Of a stretch of 64,000 bases of DNA, positions 55,763 through 64,000 are shown piece by piece. The notes beneath the pieces are model-generated. The model saw only the letters and a program-made list of their open reading frames with translations, did no database searches and was not told where the DNA came from. Each line of letters starts with the position of its first letter. Within the stretch, counting starts at the first letter, position 1. The DNA is from Methanomicrobiales archaeon (lineage in GTDB: Archaea; Halobacteriota; Methanomicrobia; Methanomicrobiales; Methanospirillaceae): contig JANYKQ010000087.1 of NCBI GenBank assembly GCA_025358115.1, forward strand, positions 1 to 64,000, written 5' to 3'. The translations under genes and the position numbers were made by a program.

Positions 55763-57004
55763 TTACAACAGGATTTTTGGTTTGTAAACCAGGTTCCCGA
55801 CAATGAGTCCGACAGCGAGCGTTATCGCCACTACGAACATGTGGGCAAATTCAGAAAGCCCGAGCGCCGTGCTGCCGGCCGATAACGCCACCAGCCCCCG
55901 GAAGCCGATGCTTCCACTGACCATGAAAACGAATGCCGGGAGAATAACAATGGACGTAGGGCGGTTGGTCCTGTCCGACCAGATATTGGCAAAAACCATC
56001 GCCATGGCGGTACCCAGGAAGTTTCCCACATCGCTTCCATGGATAGAGATACCCAGCACAATTCCGGCACAGGCAATCGCACAGCATACAAGTGCCCAGA
56101 AGAGATCGGTTGGCGGGGTCTGGAAGGCGATGCACAGTCCCGCTGCCAGGATCATGGCAAATACCCAGATCCAGCCCGGGCCAATGGATCCGGCTGCGGC
56201 ACCGTGAAGCGGCAGGAGCACGCCGGTCAGCGTGACTCCCAGCCAGGCCCCGGCAAAGAGCAGGGCCAGGCAGATCAGGCCATTGACCAGGTTGGTCAGC
56301 CCGGATAAGTAATGCTTCGTGGTCAGCTCGATGACTCCCACGCTGACGGAAAACCCCGGGATGAGGTAAATGATCGCAGAGAGCGTTACCAGGTACACAT
56401 TTATTCCCGGTATGATGAAACCCGCCACGGCCGAGAGCAACCCGGCGACCAGTGCACACAGGAATGGCACCCGGCGTGCGGATTGCCCCGGGATACGTGC
56501 GGAGAACGTGACCATGCCAAAAACGACCACCCCGAAAACAGCTGCCAAAATGATATCCGCCCAGCTTCCCTGCAGGAAGCCGGCAAATCCCGCCCCGCAC
56601 AGTGCATAGCCGATTGCCACCAGCCAGTTCGGGTAGGGGGGTGGCATTGCATCGATCTCGTCCAGCATCCCGGTTGCCCGGGCAATGCTGACACTGCCGT
56701 CTTCAACGGCATTCACCAGCTCGCCAACCCGGGCGAGTTTTGATAAGTCAAACCCGGTGCCCGGCATCGCGACCAGGTGTGGTTTTGGCCAGGGTTCGCC
56801 ATCATTTTTCCTGAAGGTAAACGAGAGACTGGCAGGAGTTGAATGGAAAATTCCCTGGTATCCAAGGGCTTTTGTCACGCGGGAGAGATACGACTCAAGC
56901 CGTTTGGCCTGCGGGCCATATCCATGGGCCAGTATTCCCAACCGGATTACAAACCTGCAGCTGGATTCAAACTTCGCTTCCTCATCGGTATTCGGATCGG
57001 GCAT
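55763..57004 (-). CDS. ThrE-type threonine/serine exporter family protein
   Basis: A 413-residue protein with the DUF1212 domain followed by DUF3815-like helices, the layout of ThrE. An N-terminal soluble part (residues about 15-120) leads into ten or so membrane helices. Ribosome site GGAG 6 bases before the ATG. Members export threonine and serine; substrate is from the family. Confidence 0.85.
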   Translation of the reverse strand: MPDPNTDEEAKFESSCRFVIRLGILAHGYGPQAKRLESYLSRVTKALGYQGIFHSTPASLSFTFRKNDGEPWPKPHLVAMPGTGFDLSKLARVGELVNAVEDGSVSIARATGMLDEIDAMPPPYPNWLVAIGYALCGAGFAGFLQGSWADIILAAVFGVVVFGMVTFSARIPGQSARRVPFLCALVAGLLSAVAGFIIPGINVYLVTLSAIIYLIPGFSVSVGVIELTTKHYLSGLTNLVNGLICLALLFAGAWLGVTLTGVLLPLHGAAAGSIGPGWIWVFAMILAAGLCIAFQTPPTDLFWALVCCAIACAGIVLGISIHGSDVGNFLGTAMAMVFANIWSDRTNRPTSIVILPAFVFMVSGSIGFRGLVALSAGSTALGLSEFAHMFVVAITLAVGLIVGNLVYKPKILL

Positions 57005-57067
57005 ATACTCTCCTTTTTAAGGGATCGGAACTTCTTATCTCAGGACACCGGGGGATTTGAGGGCGGT

Positions 57068-58294
57068 TCACAGGGTGTTCTTGTAGATCGTTCCCGCCTT
57101 CATGATCATCCTGATATTCCTGCAATCAGTGATAGCTGAAATATCCTGTACAGGATCTTTTCCCAGGATGAGAATATCAGCAGAGGCCTGCACAGATATC
57201 TCTCCTAAGTTTCCAGATTCATTCAGCACTTCGGCATTGATCTTTGTTGCCGAGATGATCGTATCGATGGGCGCCTCAACCCGGGAACGCAGGGAGAATT
57301 CATTGCTCTGCTCCTCCCACAGGGGTCCCAGCAGATCGGTGCCAAACCCGATCTTTACCCCGTGTTTCCGCGCAATCCTGACTGCCTCGAGCGCCTGTAC
57401 CCGCACGGAGGCGATCTTGTTGATGCTCACCTCAGGAAACTGGTAGTCAGCCCCTCTCCGGGCAAGCGCGTCGTAGGTGATGACGGTCGGTATCAGGTAG
57501 GCTTCTTTCTCCTTCATCAGGGCAGCGGTCTCTTCATCGAGCAGGTTGCCATGCTCGATGGTCCTCACTCCATGCTCGAGGCAGATCCGGATGGCCTTTG
57601 CCGAGTATACATGCGCAGCAACATAGGTGCTCTTGGCCTGCGCTTCTTCAGAAATGGCCGAGAGTTCCTCACTGCTGTACTGGGTATCCGTGACGCGATC
57701 GCCGGGGGATGCAACTCCTCCGGCCGCCATGATCTTTATGAATGATGCACCTTTCCGGAGCTCTTGCCGGCAGGCGCGTCGCACCTCCGTGATACCATCG
57801 GCAATCTGGCCAATGCTGGTTGCTGATGACTGCATGGGCGCCCCGTACTCGCCATCATAGGTCTTGGCCCTGAAATCGCCATGCCCCCCGGTCTGGCTTA
57901 AGGCCCGTCCGCAAAAAAACAGTTTCGAACCCGGAATGAGTCCGGAGTTGACGGCCATTGCAAGCCCGAAGTCCGCACCGCCCACATCCCGCATCGTGGT
58001 AAAACCCCGCTGCAATGCTTCGGTCAGGTTTTTTACGGCACTGCAGGTGATGTACGTGATGGGCAGTTGCGGCATTGCCAGGTCCACTGTTGCCGATGTC
58101 ACATGCACGTGGGCATCGATAAGACCCGGAAGGATAAATTTTCCCTCAGCATCGATGACAACATCGCCGTTTCCGGCCGTGACTGCGGACTCTGTCAGGG
58201 CAGTGATTTTGTCACCTTCGACAACTATGTTCTTTTTCTCGTACCGTGACGTGTGGACATTCAGGACCTGGCCGTTGTTGATGATCGTTTTCAT
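57068..58294 (-). CDS. Amidohydrolase-family metal hydrolase
   Basis: A 408-residue amidohydrolase with a composite beta domain and TIM barrel. The metal motif is DAHVHV, the carbamylated Lys candidate is in SFIKIMAAGG, His ligands follow in AAHVYS and IEHGN, and the final Asp is in GFGTDLLG. It resembles the imidazolonepropionase/prolidase-like group of COG1228. I chose the ATG at 58294; an upstream ATG at 58372 is possible but poor. Substrate unknown. Confidence 0.88.
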   Translation of the reverse strand: MKTIINNGQVLNVHTSRYEKKNIVVEGDKITALTESAVTAGNGDVVIDAEGKFILPGLIDAHVHVTSATVDLAMPQLPITYITCSAVKNLTEALQRGFTTMRDVGGADFGLAMAVNSGLIPGSKLFFCGRALSQTGGHGDFRAKTYDGEYGAPMQSSATSIGQIADGITEVRRACRQELRKGASFIKIMAAGGVASPGDRVTDTQYSSEELSAISEEAQAKSTYVAAHVYSAKAIRICLEHGVRTIEHGNLLDEETAALMKEKEAYLIPTVITYDALARRGADYQFPEVSINKIASVRVQALEAVRIARKHGVKIGFGTDLLGPLWEEQSNEFSLRSRVEAPIDTIISATKINAEVLNESGNLGEISVQASADILILGKDPVQDISAITDCRNIRMIMKAGTIYKNTL

Positions 58295-58817
58295 TTTTTT
58301 TACGTCCCTGGTTTTTAGATCTTTCTTCCGGTGAAGATGCCTGCCATGTGATAACATTAAACAGCATATCACGTGGCGCGTAAATCTCCTTGATCCGGGT
58401 TCTACAAAAAGCCTTTGAAGGGAGTTTTACCTTTTGTTCCTTCGTGTTTCCCGGAAAACCAGATGCCATGAGTACTGTCAGCAGCAAAAACACGATGCAG
58501 GGTATGGGGAGATCTTCACCGGGACGGAGATTCCGGCGGGGCTTTGGTTTGTTAGTTTGAGAAGCGGAGGCCGGGGGTGCCTGAATGAGGGGGGTGGGAA
58601 CGAAGCCTGGGATTATGGCAACGATGCGCAATTTCAATACCATGAACCGGCTGGTAGCTATGAGCAGAGAGATCCCGGGGCGAACAGAGAAACATTGACG
58701 GTACACCAGATCCATTCCTTAAAAATTTCCCGGGGAAAAAACCCGGGTTCCTCATATTTATATACCATTCTTTCCCATCACGGGATTACAACTGGTTCGC
58801 CAGGATGGTTTTCTTGT
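58295..58817. other. Intergenic region before the small membrane protein
   Basis: Two long opposing frames are open but neither has a convincing start or family, so I call no gene. The TATA box at 58757-58770 belongs to the gene at 58818. Confidence 0.4.
58757..58770 (+). promoter_or_regulatory. TATA-box region shared with the paralogue at 2471
   Basis: TTTATATACCATTC begins 61 bases before the ATG at 58818, the same offset as in the 2471 paralogue. The first 13 bases are identical. Confidence 0.6.
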
Positions 58818-59084
58818 ATGGCAGAGACACAATCTGAAAAATCCCCGCTTGCCCGGTTCGTCCTTTTCATGGTATGTTTAGCGATTGCAGGCAGCCTGGT
58901 TGCCGGGGTCCATTATTTTGTTGTGGACAAACCGGCACAGGATCAACAGCAGGCCCCCTCCAACAAATATTGTGCCCCCTATGAAGCCTGTCAGTCCAAC
59001 TGCCCCTTTGGGTACGGTCAGTGCAACTGCTGCAGCCTGTGGTATAACTGCGGGTATAACAACTGCCCGCACCCGCAAACCTGA
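58818..59084 (+). CDS. Small membrane-anchored Cys-rich protein
   Basis: An 88-residue protein. The start MAETQSEKSPLARF and the hydrophobic segment (about 10-32, VLFMVCLAIAGSLVAG) match the 2471 protein closely. The outer part has eight Cys residues and is rich in Asn/Tyr, unlike the 2471 protein. It is probably a surface protein held by its N-terminal helix. Function unknown. Confidence 0.7.
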   Translation: MAETQSEKSPLARFVLFMVCLAIAGSLVAGVHYFVVDKPAQDQQQAPSNKYCAPYEACQSNCPFGYGQCNCCSLWYNCGYNNCPHPQT

Positions 59085-59380
59085 TTTAATTCTCCGCCCG
59101 GGGTAGGCAGAAAGGGAGAGTGCAGCCAGAGAGGAACTTTTTTTTAGCACCCCACTCCCCCCTCATCAAAAAATATACCCCCGGGCAAATACCTTCATCC
59201 ACCCTGCCGGCTCCTGTGCAGCACCGCCGCGTCGCGGGCGGTTCCGACCCCATTACCGCAGAAGGCGGGCTGACACAGCCGGGTGCTTTCCGGGAGAAGA
59301 AAAACGAGAAATCCCTGTCACAACCGCAGGCAAAAAGCGGGTGAAAAGGTCCTGCACTCCCTCCGGCTCATCGATCTCGT

Positions 59381-60463
59381 TTAAGGCCCCGGATTACCCC
59401 TCTGATGATCCCGGACAGCCTGCACAACGGAGCGGATCGCACCGGTCACGATCTCCGGCTGATCGATCTGGATGTTGTGGCCGCTGTCTACGGCAACGAG
59501 ATACCGCCCCTCCGGTGATTCCGCTGCCATCTCCCGCTGGAGGGTCCGGTACACCTCATTTGCATGTGCGTCCGCTGCGGGATCTGCCATAAACGTCATG
59601 TTCCGGCCGGAGGATATGACAACGAGCGGGATATCGTTCAGCTGCGTAATGTTCTCGCGGCGAACCTCGTCCCAGACAGGGAACGCCTGCCTGCCATCAT
59701 CTGCGCAGGATTCCCAGAACCAGGGTTCCGTTGCCCAGAGGGCCCGGTACGCACGGTACTCCCACGGGGGCAGTCTGGGATCACTGTACCCGTCGACCAG
59801 GGAGAGGTTCCGTGCAAATGTCCCGCGGGCAGCTTCTGATCCCAGCTCATCCAGCTCGGCAGTCTTTGCAGCGACTGCGGCCTGCGTCTCGCTCGTGAAG
59901 TTGCCGCCGGTCCGGGCAGGCTGCCATTCCGAGCCCGGGTCCACCAGCACCATCCCGGCAACCTCGTCCGGGTACCGGTGGGCATACGAGCGGACATAGA
60001 CCCCGCCCAGCGAATGCCCGGCCAGGACATAGGGCCCCGGGATGCCTGCCCGGGCGAGGAGTGCATGCAGCCTGCCGGTCATGTTTCTGGCAGTGATGGG
60101 TCCGGGGGCGGGGTCGCTCCACCCGTGTCCCGGCCGGTCATAGGCACAGACCCGGGTGAATTGTGAGACATTCTGCTGCACCAGCGCCCACGAGAGGGAA
60201 CAGTCACCGGACCCGGCTTCCATGATCACGGCCGGGCTTCCGGTGCCCTGGCACCGGATATGCATCCGTGTCCCGTTGATCTCAAGAAGTTCACCCGGTG
60301 CCGGGTACTGGGCACGGACCTGCTGGATCGCTTCTTCTGCTGACAGTGTCGGCTGAGGACTGCCCGCCAGAGCCGGTTCACCGGCCGGTGACGTGCAGCC
60401 GGCGATAACGAGCAGTGCACACAGGCATACAATACTGAGGACTTGAATGGGAGATGATTTCAT
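59381..60463 (-). CDS. Alpha/beta hydrolase lipoprotein
   Basis: A 360-residue outward-facing hydrolase with lipobox VIAGC. Nucleophile GHSLGG, with LVDPGS following, and a candidate His in VDSGHNIQ. Ribosome site GGTG about 6-9 bases before the ATG. The family cuts esters or similar bonds; substrate unknown. Confidence 0.85.
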   Translation of the reverse strand: MKSSPIQVLSIVCLCALLVIAGCTSPAGEPALAGSPQPTLSAEEAIQQVRAQYPAPGELLEINGTRMHIRCQGTGSPAVIMEAGSGDCSLSWALVQQNVSQFTRVCAYDRPGHGWSDPAPGPITARNMTGRLHALLARAGIPGPYVLAGHSLGGVYVRSYAHRYPDEVAGMVLVDPGSEWQPARTGGNFTSETQAAVAAKTAELDELGSEAARGTFARNLSLVDGYSDPRLPPWEYRAYRALWATEPWFWESCADDGRQAFPVWDEVRRENITQLNDIPLVVISSGRNMTFMADPAADAHANEVYRTLQREMAAESPEGRYLVAVDSGHNIQIDQPEIVTGAIRSVVQAVRDHQRGNPGP

Positions 60464-61243
60464 GAGGCACCTTCTTTGGGGAACTTCGATATAATCAATT
60501 CGGGAAATACGCCATGATTAATGTTGGGAAATGATCTTTCTCAAGGACCTGGAGCCGGGCTCACCCTCCCGGACAAATTTACCGAAAGGAAAAATACCGG
60601 CAGGAAAAATTCCCGTTTTTCTGGCTCCAGTACGTCTCTAATTTTTTATTAGTTGATTGGAGTGTGATGTTGGTTGAGGATTATCCAATATTCATTGAAG
60701 TAAAATTAGAGAAGTACTGGGCTCCGGAATATTCCTCTCCAGACCGCTTGGATTGTGGATGGTAGGTGAGGACACATTCCTTTGGGGCTCTTACAAAGGA
60801 ACCCCACTTTTCCGGCTCTCCCTCCTTCGGTGAGAGGTTATTTTCTACCGGTGAACCTGAACCGGCCGGTGCATCCCGTTATTAAAATATTTAAACCAGT
60901 ATCAACCTTTAATAACCAGCGGGTGCACGATATAAATATAAATTTACACTGATAATGAATCCGCTATAACCCTCTGCTGTGTTTAACCGGTTATCATGCC
61001 TGATGCAATGAACGCAGGGGAGGTTAGACCAATAACATTTGACTGGTTTATTATCCGGGATATCTGACGGGGAAAATATCACACCCATATACCCCTGCCT
61101 GGTGAGACTATGAAAAAAACCAGAATCATAACCTGCATTGATCACAGGTCCATGCAGATCAAACCCTCGGTAAGGGAAAAGATTATACCGTCCGTAGCCC
61201 CGGGTGCGGTACGCAAACCGGGGCCTTCGAACAGGAATGGTGT
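60464..61243. other. Long intergenic region with a small inverted-repeat element
   Basis: No gene. The 92-base inverted-repeat structure at 60628-60719 shares its end sequence with 121-138. The rest is AT-rich with scattered repeats and the promoter of the kinase gene at 61244. Confidence 0.45.
60628..60719. repeat. Inverted-repeat element with 18-base ends
   Basis: The left arm CAGTACGTCTCTAATTTT (60628-60645) and the right arm AAAATTAGAGAAGTACTG (60702-60719) are inverted copies matching at 17 of 18 bases, with 56 AT-rich bases between. The outer ends may be flanked by a weak GCT repeat. It could be a tiny MITE or a protein-binding site. Confidence 0.5.
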
Positions 61244-63646
61244 ATGATGGCAGAAGCAATCCGGGTCCTCTATGTTGATGATGAATCCGGTCTTCTTGCT
61301 ATCGGTAAAATTTTCCTCGAGCAGTCCGGAGATTTCATTGTAACAACAGTACTGAACGCACAAGCGGCTGTCGGGTTACTTGAACACGGGAGTTTTGATG
61401 CCATCATCTCCGATTACCAGATGCCGGGGATGAATGGCATTGAGTTTCTGGTCGAGGTACGAACACACTTTGGATCGATCCCGTTCATCCTGTTTACCGG
61501 CAGGGGCAGGGAAGAGGTGGTCATCCAGGCCATCAACTGCGGAGCAAACTTCTATCTCCAGAAAGGCGGCGAACCAAAAGCACAGTTTGCCGAGCTCCGG
61601 CACAAGATCCTTGCAGCTGTAGAACACCGGCGGGCTGATATGCAGGTCACCGTTCTTAACCGGCTCTATACCGTGCTTTCCGCAACCAACCGGGCAATCG
61701 TTCGTATTCATGATAAGAAAGAACTCTTAAATGAGATCTGCCGGATTGCTGTTGAAGACGGCGGATTTACCATGGTATGGGCCGGAATTGCAAATCCCGT
61801 AAGCGGTCTCATAGAACCCCTGGCTGTGCATGGGCCTTCTGAAGGTTATCTTGACCGGATCCGGATATCCATGGATGACAGCCCGGGGCACCGGGGTCCG
61901 ACAAGCACGGCGTTCCGGGAAGGAACACCTACGGTCTGTAACGACATTACCTCAGACGAGCGTATGAAACCCGTCTGGGAAGCAGCACAGAAGAGGGGTT
62001 TCCGGGCCCTTGCAGCATTTCCTTTCGCACTTGATACCAGAAATGCCGGTGTCATTACCTTTTATGCGTCTGTACCCGGGTTTTTCACAGACCAGATTAT
62101 CCGGCTTCTGGATGAACAATCCCATGATCTCTCCTTTGCTTTCATCACCTTCGAGCACGAGGAGCAACGAATAGCTGCTGCAAATGATCTTAAAATTTCA
62201 GAACTCCAGTACCGTCGCCTGTTCGAAACTGCACAGGATGCAATCCTGATCCTTGACGGGAAGAGCGGTGAAATTATCGATGCAAATAAATTTATCCTTG
62301 ATATGCTGGGGTACCCGCTGGAGTATTTTGTCGGCAAACATCTCTGGGAACTCGGGTTCATCCGGGACAAATCCATTGCCCAGCGGGCATTTTCTGAACT
62401 GAAAACGAACGGTTATATCCGGTACGAAGATATACCCCTGGAAAAATCTGACGGCCGTCTTTTTAATGTCGAATTCATCAGCAATGTCTACTTTGTCGGG
62501 GAAAAGAAGATTATCCAGTGCAACATCCGTGACATCACTGAACGGAAACTTGCACAGGATGCGCTTGCGGAGAGCGACGCACGCATAAAGTCTATCATTC
62601 ATGGCTCACCCATGCCGCAGTTTGTGATTGATAAAGATCACCGGGTCATTTCCTGGAACAGGGCAATTGAGGAATTCAGCGGCATAAAAGAAACGGAGGT
62701 CCTGGGTAAGAGGACACCGTGGGCCATATTTTACGATGCCGAACGACCCGTGCTTGCAGATCTGCTGGTGGATGAAAAAGTTGAACAGCTTCCCGAATGG
62801 TACCAGGGCAAAATCAGCAAATCCCGGCTTATTGAAGGAGCATACGAAGCAACTGATTTTTTCCAGAAAATGGGCGTATCCGGAACATGGCTGTATTTCA
62901 CCGCAGCGCCCATCCGTAACGCCAGGGGCGGGATTATTGGTGCTGTTGAAACCCTCGAAGACATAACGGAACGCAAATTATCCGAAAAAACGCTGCTCAT
63001 GGCGAGCAGGAAACTCTCGATGCTCAACGATATCACCCGGCATGATATCCTGAACCAGCTTATTGGATTGAGGAAGTATTTCGAACTCTCAAAAGAAGAC
63101 GTGACCGATCCGGTATTTCTGGAATACATCCATAAAGAAGAACAAGCCGCTGAGATGATCCAGTGGCAGATTGAGTTCACCCGGACCTACCATGACATGG
63201 GGACCGAAGCACCGAAATGGCAGGTCATCTCAGATATCATCAGTTCCGCGATCCGGCAGATGAATCTCACGGGTATAAGCATCGGGGTCAATGTCGGGGG
63301 CTTCGAGATCTTTGCTGATCCCCTCATCGGGATGGTGTTCTACCACCTTATGGAAAATTCTCTCCATCATGGCGATCACGTGACCCATATGGATTATTCT
63401 GTACAGGAAACAAACGGCCATCTTATCCTCATCTATGGTGATGATGGGGTGGGAATTGGTGCAGAGGACAAGAAAGAACTTTTCCGGAAAGGGTTTGGCA
63501 GACATACCGGCCTTGGCCTGTTCCTGTCAAAAGAGATCCTCTCGATCACCGGCATCTCCATTACGGAGAATGGCGAGCCGTGCAAGGGTGCACGATTTGA
63601 GATAACCGTGCCTGATGGGGCATATCGGTTTTCCGGCGTGCAGTAA
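61244..63646 (+). CDS. REC-GAF-PAS-PAS histidine kinase
   Basis: An 800-residue hybrid sensor kinase. REC at about 6-125 (phospho-acceptor in IISDYQMPGMNG, Lys in YLQKGG), GAF at about 150-300, PAS at about 320-445 and 450-580, phospho-His in DITRHDILNQL, and an HATPase with NSLHHG, DDGVGI and GRHTGLGLFL. The start is the double ATG at 61244. No partner regulator is adjacent. The N-terminal REC closely resembles the one at 17983-18465. Confidence 0.9.
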   Translation: MMAEAIRVLYVDDESGLLAIGKIFLEQSGDFIVTTVLNAQAAVGLLEHGSFDAIISDYQMPGMNGIEFLVEVRTHFGSIPFILFTGRGREEVVIQAINCGANFYLQKGGEPKAQFAELRHKILAAVEHRRADMQVTVLNRLYTVLSATNRAIVRIHDKKELLNEICRIAVEDGGFTMVWAGIANPVSGLIEPLAVHGPSEGYLDRIRISMDDSPGHRGPTSTAFREGTPTVCNDITSDERMKPVWEAAQKRGFRALAAFPFALDTRNAGVITFYASVPGFFTDQIIRLLDEQSHDLSFAFITFEHEEQRIAAANDLKISELQYRRLFETAQDAILILDGKSGEIIDANKFILDMLGYPLEYFVGKHLWELGFIRDKSIAQRAFSELKTNGYIRYEDIPLEKSDGRLFNVEFISNVYFVGEKKIIQCNIRDITERKLAQDALAESDARIKSIIHGSPMPQFVIDKDHRVISWNRAIEEFSGIKETEVLGKRTPWAIFYDAERPVLADLLVDEKVEQLPEWYQGKISKSRLIEGAYEATDFFQKMGVSGTWLYFTAAPIRNARGGIIGAVETLEDITERKLSEKTLLMASRKLSMLNDITRHDILNQLIGLRKYFELSKEDVTDPVFLEYIHKEEQAAEMIQWQIEFTRTYHDMGTEAPKWQVISDIISSAIRQMNLTGISIGVNVGGFEIFADPLIGMVFYHLMENSLHHGDHVTHMDYSVQETNGHLILIYGDDGVGIGAEDKKELFRKGFGRHTGLGLFLSKEILSITGISITENGEPCKGARFEITVPDGAYRFSGVQ

Positions 63647-63903
63647 AGAGTATCACGAAATAAAAAAAGTAACCTGTTTTCTTTCATTTCTGTCAGGTAA
63701 ACGAAGGGTATGGCGGGAATAGCGGATCTGGTTTTTTCTCATTCGCGGATACATGGGAAAGTTTCTTCCCTTACTAAAATGAAAAGAGGGCCCGGAAAAC
63801 CGGGGCGTTTTTTAAAAACTCATCATGGTGTGCAGAAAACGGCCCGGGTCTTGTGTGCAGAAATTACGGCCCGCCCCTGCGCAATGATAAAAAAAGGGGC
63901 GGG

Positions 63904-64000
63904 TTATTCCCTGGTGACCGTGACTTTGGCATCCATGAGGGCCAGGATCATCGGGTTGTCCTCGCAGGTATCGCAGACAGCCTTGGGGAACTGCAAAAAC
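63904..64000 (-). CDS. 3' end of a gene cut by the window edge, CxxC motif
   Basis: A minus-strand frame enters at the window end and stops at 63904-63906. Its last residues read CDTCEDNPMILALMDAKV, with a Cys-x-x-Cys pair that could bind a metal. Seven Ts in transcript direction follow the stop (63889-63895), which fits a terminator. The family is not visible from so short a piece. Confidence 0.5.
   Translation of the reverse strand, partial: FLQFPKAVCDTCEDNPMILALMDAKVTVTRE

Noticed and set aside
58212-58715. A 167-codon minus-strand frame with hydrophobic stretches
   Set aside because: It overlaps the start of the amidohydrolase gene and its composition looks like a shadow of the opposite strand.
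1-64000. CRISPR arrays, rRNA or a prophage region
   Set aside because: No evenly spaced repeats, rRNA-like stretches or phage structural genes were recognised by eye.

Overview
The window looks like a chromosomal segment of a methanogenic archaeon, most likely of the Methanomicrobiales and Methanoregula-like. The main reasons are a thermosome subunit, an F420-type formate dehydrogenase pair (fdhA-fdhB), two copies of the methanogen-type DUF2769 cysteine-rich protein, many PAS/REC signalling proteins of the style common in that order, and archaeal promoters (TATA box about 25-30 bases before a nearly leaderless start). I see no rRNA, complete tRNA, CRISPR array or prophage. The lineage assignment is inference; the gene families are read from the sequence.

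Layout. 0.5-13 kb: thermosome, a small membrane-anchored protein, two exported peptidases (S9 and M3), nitroreductase, DUF2164 protein, agmatinase-like ureohydrolase, a divergent cation-diffusion-facilitator protein, a Cys-rich lipoprotein, an ABC exporter and a YCII protein. 13.6-19 kb: two DUF2769 genes bracketing a small MITE-like element, a methyltransferase, an acyltransferase-3 membrane protein and a REC-PAS array gene broken by a frameshift. 19-30 kb: glycerol dehydrogenase, nicotinamidase-like hydrolase, NTF2-like protein, two Cache-domain lipoproteins, two tandem auxin-efflux-type permeases, a PAP2-like membrane protein and a CoiA-like nuclease. 30-33 kb: small membrane and lipoproteins, then a RecB-like Fe-S nuclease convergent with a DnaQ-like exonuclease.

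33.2-37.5 kb holds the most unusual locus: a two-gene unit encoding a soluble 1194-residue protein (transthyretin-like N-terminus, central conserved-looking core, two long coiled coils around one hydrophobic stretch) and a 213-residue protein with a disordered Ser/Pro/Gln-rich N-terminus. A CPBP membrane protease gene converges on it. I know no characterised system of this form. 39-44 kb: membrane protein, C45-type Ntn hydrolase, response regulator and a winged-helix PAS protein. 44.6-48.4 kb: fdhA, fdhB and a ferritin-like protein. 49-64 kb: exported metallophosphoesterase, a three-gene CARDB/FtsX-permease/ATPase operon, hydrolases, a GNAT enzyme, a ThrE-type exporter, an amidohydrolase, a second copy of the small membrane-anchored family, and a REC-GAF-PAS-PAS histidine kinase.

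Three genes (2967, 18465 and 50390) show single-base frame breaks, one of them in a homopolymer. They may be sequencing errors, natural decay or phase-variable sites. Several paralogous gene pairs share not only the protein but also the promoter layout, which points to duplication of whole gene-plus-promoter units.
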